This document shows, one piece after another, positions 1 through 5,712 of a stretch of DNA of 6,580 nucleotides. Source of the DNA: Deltaproteobacteria bacterium RIFCSPHIGHO2_02_FULL_40_11. Its GTDB lineage: Bacteria > Bdellovibrionota > JACOXK01 > 2-02-FULL-40-11. Numbering within the stretch: the stretch's first letter is position 1; each line of letters begins with the position of its first letter. The DNA lies in NCBI GenBank assembly GCA_001798105.1, contig MGRI01000052.1:1-6580 (forward strand), in the 5' to 3' direction. The translations under genes were made by a program, and so were the position numbers. Below the pieces are notes generated by a model. That model had not been told where the DNA came from and did not search any database. It saw only the letters and a program-made list of their open reading frames with translations.

Positions 1-1836
1 TATTTTCCCAAAAGAACCTTCCGTGTAAGATATGAGTGCTTTAGAATCAATTCCAGAAGACATCAATGTTTCGTATAGGTGGGTTTCTGTTCTTATGGGA
101 ATAAATCCTTCGAACAAAAGAAGTAAGATTTCTTGTTCTCGAAGTCCAGAAGACGTTAAAAGTTTTCTTCTCTCTGAAAGGCGTAATTGAGGATCTGCAG
201 CTTGGATTAAGGCCTGTTTTTGTGCTTCTGTAAAATGAAAGGTGGGTTGTTTCGTTGTTATCCTTATGCGACTTTGTGCATTTCGGATATCGGCGTCATA
301 TTGAGGAGTTCCAGAATAATATTTTTCATAAACCTCACGATGATGCGAAATTGTGGCTTTGTGATAACGGGGTCTTTCAACGTAATCTTTCCCTGCCAAA
401 AATTTCGCATTTAAATCATTGAATAACATCAGTTCAAGTCCATCAAGTGCCGCGACTTTACTCCTAAGATATTGAACCCAATTTTTTAAATCTGTTTGCG
501 ATGTATTGTTTACGACGCCAGGTTCATTGGACAAAAAAGTTTCAGATACAGCGCGAACAATTCTCTTCCACTGAAAAATATCTTTAGCCCAGATCTGGTC
601 TAAAGAAGAGAGTTCTTCCAATCCTTCCATCAGTTGATGAGCTATAAATTCTGCATCGTGCCATAAGCGTAAATCCGAGGTTGCTTCAATTGCGGTTTGA
701 TTCAAGGTTCGATTTAAATTTTCAAGTTCTGTGTTTAAAGCAGCAAGTCGAAGCTTTCGATCTATGTTTGGGACCATATTTTCTTGAGAAAATTGAATGT
801 CGCTTTCAATTTCTAGAACCATTTTTTTTCGAATTTTTTCCCATTTTTGGTGTTTATGCTGATAAGCACTTAAGGCAAGTTCAAAGGCTTGTAATATTCT
901 TCTATTTTCCCCTCCCCGTTGAATCATGGTGGCGATCCACTGAATCCGTTCAGGGGGTACCTGTTCCATGGCGTCCATTAAAGCTTGGTAATCAATAACA
1001 GAATTTGTTACATCCACGTAGTTTCCTTGAATCCCCATCAATGCCTCAAAAGCATTTTGAGCCTCAATGGCAGAAAGATGACGTGTTTGAAAGAAGCTGT
1101 TTGGAATAATAAAATGTTCGTTTCTCATAAAATCGATCATTCTTTCCGGATTCTTTTCAACAATATCTAAGCGTTCTTTAAAAGAATAATTGGGTGTTAA
1201 TAACCACTGTCTTGCCATCCTAGAAGGGGTACCTTCAGGTTCAAGCCACGCTTTTAAAACCATTTCTTTAGATGGATACCGAATGGCTTTGATAACGCGT
1301 AAATCTGAAATAACATACGTGGATCCTTGCGTAGCACCTGCATATTGTTGCCAACTTCCATCGCCACCTGAACCGAAATCTACAGAAAAATGTTGGTCTT
1401 CAATTTTAACCCAACGAATTTGGCCGTCTTTTTGAATGGGAAAAGCATGCTGATATACCAGAACTTCCATCACCACTTCTCCCATATAGCTGTAATAATA
1501 AGGATCCGTTGAAAGATAAAGCCCCATGTGGGCGGGATTATCGAAGCGGAGCAATTCTCTAAGGTCTTGAATTGAAAAGCCATTTGTTAGATTTTCAAAA
1601 TTTGTATTTTGCCAGTTGTAAGTAACGATGTGCGGGGCTTCAGGTGCCCATAGTGGGGGGACATAAAAACCTTCCTGGGCCCTTGCCATATTGAACACCC
1701 AGATTTTTCCCTGTTTTGTTGAAGATCTTACATAGGGTAAGGGGTGATCAAAAAACGATTCACAATCTTCCGAAGCCAAAGCAATCTGACAAACGATGAG
1801 CAAAATAGATAGGGTAATTTTAAATATAAAAATCAC
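1..1836 (-). CDS. Large secreted protein of unknown family, 3' end outside window
   Basis: An uninterrupted minus-strand frame runs from a GTG at 1836-1834 to the left edge, giving 612 residues with no stop. An in-frame TAA (1842-1840) lies two codons upstream, so GTG is the only usual start available. No clear Shine-Dalgarno sequence precedes it. Residues 1-21 form a good signal peptide: one Lys at position 6, a long hydrophobic core, and ALA before Ser22 (ALA|SEDC). The protein is therefore probably exported to the periplasm or outside. The first third is rich in Gly and aromatic residues, including a stretch near residues 150-166 (DFGSGGDGSWQQYAG), and looks beta-rich. From about residue 330 to 430 it is strongly helical and charged, possibly coiled-coil. 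The rest is mixed helical. I recognise no catalytic motif or family. Plus-strand open frames across this region are shadows. Existence of the gene is well supported; its function is unknown and its C-terminus is not visible. Confidence 0.88.
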   Translation of the reverse strand, partial: MIFIFKITLSILLIVCQIALASEDCESFFDHPLPYVRSSTKQGKIWVFNMARAQEGFYVPPLWAPEAPHIVTYNWQNTNFENLTNGFSIQDLRELLRFDNPAHMGLYLSTDPYYYSYMGEVVMEVLVYQHAFPIQKDGQIRWVKIEDQHFSVDFGSGGDGSWQQYAGATQGSTYVISDLRVIKAIRYPSKEMVLKAWLEPEGTPSRMARQWLLTPNYSFKERLDIVEKNPERMIDFMRNEHFIIPNSFFQTRHLSAIEAQNAFEALMGIQGNYVDVTNSVIDYQALMDAMEQVPPERIQWIATMIQRGGENRRILQAFELALSAYQHKHQKWEKIRKKMVLEIESDIQFSQENMVPNIDRKLRLAALNTELENLNRTLNQTAIEATSDLRLWHDAEFIAHQLMEGLEELSSLDQIWAKDIFQWKRIVRAVSETFLSNEPGVVNNTSQTDLKNWVQYLRSKVAALDGLELMLFNDLNAKFLAGKDYVERPRYHKATISHHREVYEKYYSGTPQYDADIRNAQSRIRITTKQPTFHFTEAQKQALIQAADPQLRLSERRKLLTSSGLREQEILLLLFEGFIPIRTETHLYETLMSSGIDSKALISYTEGSFGKI

Positions 1837-1863
1837 AATTTAATGGTTTAAGAGGGGGGGCCT

Positions 1864-1891
1864 AATATACCTTAATTTCAGTGTTTTTCAA
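1864..1891 (-). promoter_or_regulatory. Putative sigma70 promoter of the large secreted protein gene
   Basis: Read on the minus strand, TTGAAA (1891-1886) is followed after 16 nt by TATATT (1869-1864). These are close to the -35 and -10 consensus. Transcription would start near 1857, inside a C7 run (G7 on the plus strand, 1854-1860), leaving a leader of about 20 nt before the GTG at 1836. The position in the 67-bp gap after the citrate synthase stop suits separate transcription of the downstream gene. This is prediction from motif matching only. Confidence 0.45.
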
Positions 1892-1903
1892 CGGGTAGGG
1901 TGT

Positions 1904-3022
1904 TTATCTTTTAGATATCGGAACGTAGGTGCTTTGACGTTCGCCGATGTATTGACATTTGGGACGATAAATACGGTTGTCTTCGAGTTGCTCAATAATA
2001 TGGGCGCACCAGCCAGAAACTCTTGAAATTGCAAACACAGGGGTGAAAAGTTCATCTGGAATGTTCATGAGGGTATAAAGTGCGCCTGAAAAGAAGTCTA
2101 CGTTTGGCCAAATGCTCTTCCCTTGTTTTTGCATTTCATTTCGAACCACATTTTCCACTTCTTTTAAGGTATCGTAAATTTTTGTATCTTTCTTTTCTGC
2201 GGAGAGCTTTTTGAGCATGTCTTCTAAGATATAAGCTCTGGGATCTTTTACTTTATAAACGCGGTGTCCCATGCCCATAATTTTTTCTTTATTTGAAAAT
2301 TTATCCATGACCCATTTTCTGGCATTTTTAGGATCACCAATTTCTTGAACGGCATGCAAAACTTTTTCGTTAGCGCCCCCATGTAAAGGCCCGTACAGAG
2401 AACCCACAGCGGCAGAAATACATGCATGTAAGGGGGCAAGTGTAGAAGCCACCACGCGGCCAGTAAAGGTAGAGGCATTAAAACTGTGTTCGGCATGTAA
2501 AATTAAACACACATCAAACATTCTTGCTGTCTGGGGGGAAGGTTTTTTCCCCGTGAGCATATATAAAAAATTGGCTGCATGACTTAATGTTGCATCTGGG
2601 GAGATATGTTTTTCTTTAAATCGACTTCGTCTTCGATTGGCAATAATTACTGGAAATTGTGCAATGAGTTGTATGGAGCGATCTAATAAAGAAACATTTT
2701 TTGAAAATGATCCTAATGCCGAAACCATGGTTTGAAGATTTTCCATGGGATGTGTTGTTTGAGGCATGAGATTCATCATGTCTAAAACAGCTTTTGGAAG
2801 TGATCTGGCTTCTTTTAATTTTTGATCAAATTCATTCAGTTGTTTTTTTGAGGGTAATTTTCCGTATAAAAGTAAATATGCAGTTTCTTCATAGGTGGAG
2901 TGCTCAGCCAATGTCTGGATGGGATATCCAAGGTAGGCTAAAATTCCTTTTTCGCCATCAATAAAACCAATTTTGCTTTCGCCTGCAATGACACCTTGCA
3001 AGCCTTTTGCGTATTCAACCAT
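1904..3022 (-). CDS. gltA: Citrate synthase (short, Gram-positive/archaeal-type)
   Basis: This gene encodes 372 residues. Citrate synthase condenses oxaloacetate and acetyl-CoA to citrate plus CoA, the entry step of the TCA cycle, in the cytoplasm. The catalytic residues of the family are all visible: His214 in GPLHGGANE, His253 in GMGHRVYK and Asp309 in NVDFFSG. The substrate-binding HAEHSFNAST block (174-185), Arg334 (SRVSGW) and Arg353 (YRPKCQY) are also present. The length and the N-terminus (AKGLQGVIAGESKIGFIDG) match the roughly 370-residue dimeric type, not the roughly 430-residue NADH-sensitive hexameric enzyme of enterobacteria. ATG at 3022 gives the family-typical N-terminus but has no Shine-Dalgarno upstream. 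2-methylcitrate synthase (PrpC) belongs to the same fold and cannot be excluded from sequence. No prp genes are adjacent, so citrate synthase is preferred. The gene follows bcp by 110 bp and precedes the secreted protein gene by 67 bp. Confidence 0.95.
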   Translation of the reverse strand: MVEYAKGLQGVIAGESKIGFIDGEKGILAYLGYPIQTLAEHSTYEETAYLLLYGKLPSKKQLNEFDQKLKEARSLPKAVLDMMNLMPQTTHPMENLQTMVSALGSFSKNVSLLDRSIQLIAQFPVIIANRRRSRFKEKHISPDATLSHAANFLYMLTGKKPSPQTARMFDVCLILHAEHSFNASTFTGRVVASTLAPLHACISAAVGSLYGPLHGGANEKVLHAVQEIGDPKNARKWVMDKFSNKEKIMGMGHRVYKVKDPRAYILEDMLKKLSAEKKDTKIYDTLKEVENVVRNEMQKQGKSIWPNVDFFSGALYTLMNIPDELFTPVFAISRVSGWCAHIIEQLEDNRIYRPKCQYIGERQSTYVPISKR

Positions 3023-3030
3023 CGTTCAAA

Positions 3031-3059
3031 GATGTACACAAAGTAAAAAAAAAGTTCAA
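3031..3059 (-). promoter_or_regulatory. Putative promoter of citrate synthase with T9 spacer tract
   Basis: On the minus strand TTGAAC (3059-3054) is followed, after a 17-nt spacer that begins with nine T residues, by TACATC (3036-3031). TGTG just before it is extended -10-like. The predicted start near 3024 would leave almost no leader before the ATG at 3022, which agrees with the absence of a Shine-Dalgarno sequence. The -10 match is only moderate, so this is tentative. Confidence 0.35.
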
Positions 3060-3092
3060 TAGTTTTTGATGCAGGGCAGCACAGGAAAATCG

Positions 3093-3140
3093 AAAAAAGC
3101 TGATGCGGATCATCGAAAAGCCTGCCATCTTTTTAGGCAG
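3093..3140 (-). terminator. Weak candidate terminator region after bcp
   Basis: On the minus strand the bcp stop codon sits inside a small hairpin, CTGCC (3140-3136) and GGCAG (3126-3122) with a 9-nt loop, followed shortly by TTTT. A second, 4-bp hairpin (GATG/CATC, 3114-3102) is followed by a T6 run (3098-3093). Neither stem is strong. Together they may end bcp transcription, but read-through into citrate synthase is equally possible. Confidence 0.25.
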
Positions 3141-3603
3141 ATAGAAATTCTAAAACTTCTTCGTCGTGAATCTTGGGTTTTACATTTTTATAAATTTTTT
3201 CAATCTTTCCATTTTTTCCAATGATAAAAGTTGTGCGGGCAACGCCCATGTATTCTTTGCCATACATGCTTTTCTTTTGCCAAACGCCATAGGCTTTGCA
3301 AAGGGTCTTGTCTTCATCTGCCAAAAGCTGAAATGGAAGTGAAAATTTTTCACTGAACTTTTGATGTGATTTTATGGTGTCGGGGCTGACACCCAAGATG
3401 ACGGCACCTTTGGTTTCAATTTCAGTAAGCTTGTCTCGAAATCCACAGGCTTCAGTGGTGCATCCTGGGGTATCGTCTTTGGGATAAAAATACAATACAA
3501 CTCGTTTTTTCCCTTTAAAGTCACTCAAACGAATGGTTTTTTCGTTTGTCGTTTTGGCTTCAAATTCAGGGGCGGTATCGCCTTTTTTCAGTTGTTTTGG
3601 CAT
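3133..3603 (-). CDS. bcp: Thioredoxin-dependent peroxiredoxin, Bcp/PrxQ family
   Basis: This is a 156-residue protein of normal length for the family. Bcp reduces hydrogen peroxide and organic hydroperoxides using thioredoxin-derived electrons, in the cytoplasm. The N-terminus (GDTAPEFEAKTTNEKTIRLSDFKGK) leads into the thioredoxin-fold core strand VVLYFYPKD. The active-site motif DDTPGCTTEACGFRD then carries peroxidatic Cys48. Cys53 lies five residues later and is the usual resolving cysteine of the PrxQ-alpha type. Conserved Thr45 and Pro46 and the later Arg in GVARTTFIIGKNGKI complete the active site. The start ATG (3603-3601) is preceded by a strong Shine-Dalgarno, AAGGAGG (3619-3613). The gene is divergent from the small acidic protein gene and sits 110 bp upstream of citrate synthase. 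No redox-regulator binding site is recognisable. Plus-strand reading frames here are shadows. Confidence 0.97.
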   Translation of the reverse strand: MPKQLKKGDTAPEFEAKTTNEKTIRLSDFKGKKRVVLYFYPKDDTPGCTTEACGFRDKLTEIETKGAVILGVSPDTIKSHQKFSEKFSLPFQLLADEDKTLCKAYGVWQKKSMYGKEYMGVARTTFIIGKNGKIEKIYKNVKPKIHDEEVLEFLSA

Positions 3604-3617
3604 GCAAATAGTCCTCC

Positions 3618-3648
3618 TTGATTTCTTCTACGGTACACACCTTATAAA
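3618..3648 (+). promoter_or_regulatory. Putative promoter of the small acidic protein / subtilase genes
   Basis: TTGATT (3618-3623) is followed after 18-19 nt by TTATAA/TATAAA (3642-3648), a passable sigma70 pair. A start near 3655 would give a leader of about 68 nt to the ATG at 3723. The opposite strand of the same segment must also contain the bcp promoter. There TTGAAA (3658-3653) with a poor -10, or TCTGAC (3672-3667) with TTTATA, are possible, so the two promoters probably overlap. Tentative. Confidence 0.35.
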
Positions 3649-3660
3649 CCTTTTTCAACT

Positions 3661-3717
3661 TTCTTCGTCAGAAGAGATAAGGGAAGGGGGGCGATGCCCC
3701 CACATAAAGAAAGGGGG
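3661..3717 (+). promoter_or_regulatory. Structured leader with hairpins and possible Shine-Dalgarno sequestration
   Basis: The leader of the small acidic gene contains two perfect small hairpins. TCTTC/GAAGA (3662-3666 and 3671-3675) has a GTCA loop. GGGGGC/GCCCCC (3687-3692 and 3696-3701) has a GAT loop. The C5 segment 3697-3701 could instead pair with the G5 of the Shine-Dalgarno AAGGGGG (3711-3717), across an 11-nt A-rich loop. The second hairpin and Shine-Dalgarno pairing are thus mutually exclusive. The pairings are visible in the sequence; the regulatory role is inference. No known riboswitch class is recognised. Confidence 0.3.
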
Positions 3718-3722
3718 ACCCC

Positions 3723-3974
3723 ATGGCAAACGAACTGTTAAAAAAAGTAATCGACTTAACACAATTACCCACCGATCAAGTGACTGAAGAGCTCGAAAGG
3801 CTTCTTGAAAAAGAAGGTGTCGATGCAGACCATGTCTCTCTTTGGGAACTCCGACAAGTCCTCGCCAAATACATTGAAGATGTCTTTAAAGATTATGAAG
3901 ACATTTTATCAGGCAAAAAAAAAGACGATGTTGATGACGACGAACCACAGTTCAGACTCGTTACCGTCAATTAA
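3723..3974 (+). CDS. Small acidic helical protein, unknown function
   Basis: This gene encodes 83 residues with no signal peptide and no membrane segment, so it is presumably cytoplasmic. The sequence is mainly predicted helical. Heptad-like helices lie at about 3-14, 18-31 and 39-62 (the last beginning SLWELRQVLAKYIEDVF). A Lys then Asp-rich linker follows (GKKKDDVDDDE), and the short C-terminus is QFRLVTVN. It is strongly acidic overall, contains no cysteine, and shows no catalytic or DNA-binding motif that I recognise. ATG at 3723 has a G-rich Shine-Dalgarno, AAGGGGG, ending 5 nt upstream. It is the first gene right of the divergent region and lies 47 bp before the subtilase start, so the two may be co-transcribed. 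A role as adaptor, chaperone or regulator is conceivable but unsupported. Its coding character (clear Shine-Dalgarno, clean stop, amphipathic helices) makes it a credible gene. Confidence 0.75.
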   Translation: MANELLKKVIDLTQLPTDQVTEELERLLEKEGVDADHVSLWELRQVLAKYIEDVFKDYEDILSGKKKDDVDDDEPQFRLVTVN

Positions 3975-4021
3975 ATAAAACAAAATTTTCTTAAACATCT
4001 TTAATGGATTGGGAGGACAAA

Positions 4022-5539
4022 ATGAAAACCCTCAAAGGCATCTTATATCTTATCTTAATAACAATCATTACCCCGGTACTGATTTTAGGCGTTCTTTTGG
4101 TGACGTATTCTGAGGCCGCGTTACCCAAAACCAATGAAATCATTGTAAAATATAAGAATGCAGCATTCACAGATGTTTTATTTCATCAGGCTTCCATGAC
4201 AAGCGACGCATTTGTGATTCGAATGCATGCGCGCAAAAATTTAAAATTGAAAAAAGAATTTTCAGCATTTCAAATGTATGGCTTTGAAGTTTCGGAAAAT
4301 GAGAACATGGAAGACTTAATTTCTGAGTTATACAAAGATCCCAATATTGAATTTGCAGAACCTAACTATGAAGTTCAAGCAACGCGCTATGCTGTTTCAA
4401 CAGTGGACTTTAAACCCAAAACAAGTTTGGCGGTGACAGGCACCGAAGATTTAACCGAATATGCAAATCCTGCCATCTTGGTGGCGGTTGTGGATACGGG
4501 CGTGGATTATACGCATACGGCATTAAAATCAAAAATGTATACCCATAAAAATGAAATCCCTGGTGATGGCATTGATAATGATAAAAATGGCTTTATTGAT
4601 GATGTCATGGGGTGGGATTTTGCGGCCAATACGCCAGATGCCTACGATGACAATGGCCATGGAACGCATGTTGCGGGCATTATTGCAGGCGTTAGCGAAT
4701 ACAGCCAAAATAAAAGCGGTAACTATAAGATTATTCCTTTAAAGTTTTTGGATGCAGATGGCTATGGCACAACGATGGGAGCCATTTCTGCGATCGAATA
4801 CGGATTACGTGTTGGGGTAAAGGTGTTCAACAATAGTTGGGGTGGAGGGGGTTTTTCATTGGCACTGCATGATGTGGTGACGCAAACCTATCAAGCAGGA
4901 GCACTCTTTGTGGCTGCGGCGGGCAATAGCAGCCAAGACATCGATGAAGAACCCGCTTACCCGGCAAGCTATGAGCATCCCAATGTCTTAACCGTGGCGG
5001 CGGTAGATGCCTTTGGCAGTTTGGCGTGGTTTTCAAACTTTGGGAAAAAGGGGGTCGATGTGGCAGCGCCAGGCGTCAATATCTATAGCAGCCTGCCAGA
5101 AAATAAATATGGAAGCTTAAGTGGAACATCGATGGCAACACCGTATGTGACACGCATGGCTACTTTAATGATGGATGAAAACCGTGGATTGTCCGCATTT
5201 CAGGTGAAAGACATTATTATGCAAACCGTGAAGAAAAATACAGAGTTGAAAGAAACATCTGCTTCTGAAGGTGCAGTCGATGGAGAGGAAGCTTTAAAGG
5301 TTGCGTCTGAAACTGCAGGCAATGACAGTGTGCCACCCTATAACAATGGGGCAGTTCTAAACGAATTTTTGGATGAGAATGGATCTGAAAAAGTAGACGC
5401 CACACCCAAGGGCTGTGCCTTTGTGGACGATGGAAATCCTCCGACAGATTTTATGACACTGTTTTCTTCGTTGCTTTCGTTTTTGATGCTCTATGTGCTG
5501 ATCTTTGGCCCGATCAAGCTATGCGTGAGGCGAAGATGA
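4022..5539 (+). CDS. Secreted S8 subtilisin-like serine protease with C-terminal sorting-type tail
   Basis: This gene encodes 505 residues from ATG 4022, chosen because GGGAGG (4011-4016) lies 5 nt upstream. An in-frame ATG at 4004 would precede and overlap that site. Residues 1-32 form a signal peptide (KTLK, a long hydrophobic core, SEA|AL). Residues 39-119 resemble an inhibitor-type prodomain, ending EFAEPNYEVQ. The catalytic domain spans about 130-410. It carries Asp158 (VVDTGVDYTH), His213 (NGHGTHVAG), oxyanion-hole Asn302 (AAAGNSS) and nucleophile Ser370 (LSGTSMATP), an intact triad. A calcium-type loop, DNDKNGFIDD, lies at 185-194. After an acidic linker (411-463) comes a tail: Gly464-Cys465, a short polar stretch, a hydrophobic segment of about 477-497, then RRR at the very end. 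This tripartite layout resembles protein-sorting tails. It may be cleaved and anchored at the cell surface, or simply stay in the membrane. It probably degrades extracellular or envelope protein. Substrate unknown. Confidence 0.95.
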   Translation: MKTLKGILYLILITIITPVLILGVLLVTYSEAALPKTNEIIVKYKNAAFTDVLFHQASMTSDAFVIRMHARKNLKLKKEFSAFQMYGFEVSENENMEDLISELYKDPNIEFAEPNYEVQATRYAVSTVDFKPKTSLAVTGTEDLTEYANPAILVAVVDTGVDYTHTALKSKMYTHKNEIPGDGIDNDKNGFIDDVMGWDFAANTPDAYDDNGHGTHVAGIIAGVSEYSQNKSGNYKIIPLKFLDADGYGTTMGAISAIEYGLRVGVKVFNNSWGGGGFSLALHDVVTQTYQAGALFVAAAGNSSQDIDEEPAYPASYEHPNVLTVAAVDAFGSLAWFSNFGKKGVDVAAPGVNIYSSLPENKYGSLSGTSMATPYVTRMATLMMDENRGLSAFQVKDIIMQTVKKNTELKETSASEGAVDGEEALKVASETAGNDSVPPYNNGAVLNEFLDENGSEKVDATPKGCAFVDDGNPPTDFMTLFSSLLSFLMLYVLIFGPIKLCVRRR

Positions 5540-5545
5540 GAAATT

Positions 5546-5596
5546 TCCGGGTCAGATCCCTTAGCACAAAAAATATGCTAAGGGATCTGACCCGGA
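5546..5596. repeat. Perfect 21-bp inverted repeat, REP-like palindrome
   Basis: Arms 5546-5566 and 5576-5596 are perfectly complementary, and the 9-nt A-rich loop is 5567-5575. The core of each arm reads GGGTCAGATCCC or its complement. The element starts 7 nt after the subtilase stop codon. No T-run follows on the plus strand, and only a short one on the minus strand, so it is not a textbook intrinsic terminator. It could still slow polymerase or protect the 3' end of the subtilase mRNA. From memory, GGGTCAGA-type palindromes occur beside REP-associated (Y1/RAYT) transposases. That makes this a probable non-autonomous mobile palindrome, but no transposase gene is in the window. Confidence 0.8.
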
Positions 5597-5604
5597 TGCC
5601 TAAT

Positions 5605-5632
5605 TTGACAGCACATCTGGAATGGTTATCAT
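5605..5632 (+). promoter_or_regulatory. Near-consensus sigma70 promoter of the lipoprotein gene
   Basis: TTGACA (5605-5610, perfect -35) is followed after 16 nt by TATCAT (5627-5632, five of six -10 positions). The predicted start is near 5639, giving a leader of about 74 nt to the ATG at 5713. The promoter lies just downstream of the palindrome. It is the best promoter match in the window and suggests the lipoprotein gene is transcribed independently of the subtilase. Confidence 0.6.
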
Positions 5633-5712
5633 TAAGGTATACGTCTAATGTGGTACGTGTGTGGTAAAAAGACGATCTGAAAGCAACGTGGAATGACGAA
5701 AAAGTAAGTAAA

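Noticed and set aside
1045..1061. 7-bp perfect hairpin CTCAAAA/TTTTGAG with GCA loop
   Set aside because: It lies inside a coding region, is AT-rich, and is explained by the codons for an ordinary Ala/Gln/Asn/Phe/Glu stretch. Chance is sufficient.
220..1435. Several plus-strand open frames of 60-105 codons
   Set aside because: They lie antisense to a continuous 612-codon minus-strand frame with a signal peptide and protein-like composition. They have Cys/Phe-rich antisense-type composition and no recognisable domains.
1904..3022. 2-methylcitrate synthase (prpC)
   Set aside because: It cannot be excluded by sequence alone, but no methylcitrate-cycle gene is adjacent, so the general citrate synthase call is kept.
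4004..4021. Upstream in-frame ATG at 4004 as the protease start
   Set aside because: It would put the GGGAGG ribosome site inside the gene and add DWED acidic residues before the signal peptide. ATG 4022 has ideal spacing and a normal Lys-containing n-region.
5546..5596. Intrinsic terminator for the subtilase
   Set aside because: The stem is very strong, but no U-run follows it on the plus strand. It is annotated as a palindromic repeat instead, with termination only a possible side effect.
5648..5680. 10-codon frame MWYVCGKKTI in the lipoprotein leader
   Set aside because: It has no well-placed Shine-Dalgarno sequence and no amino-acid bias typical of attenuators. Its length is expected by chance.
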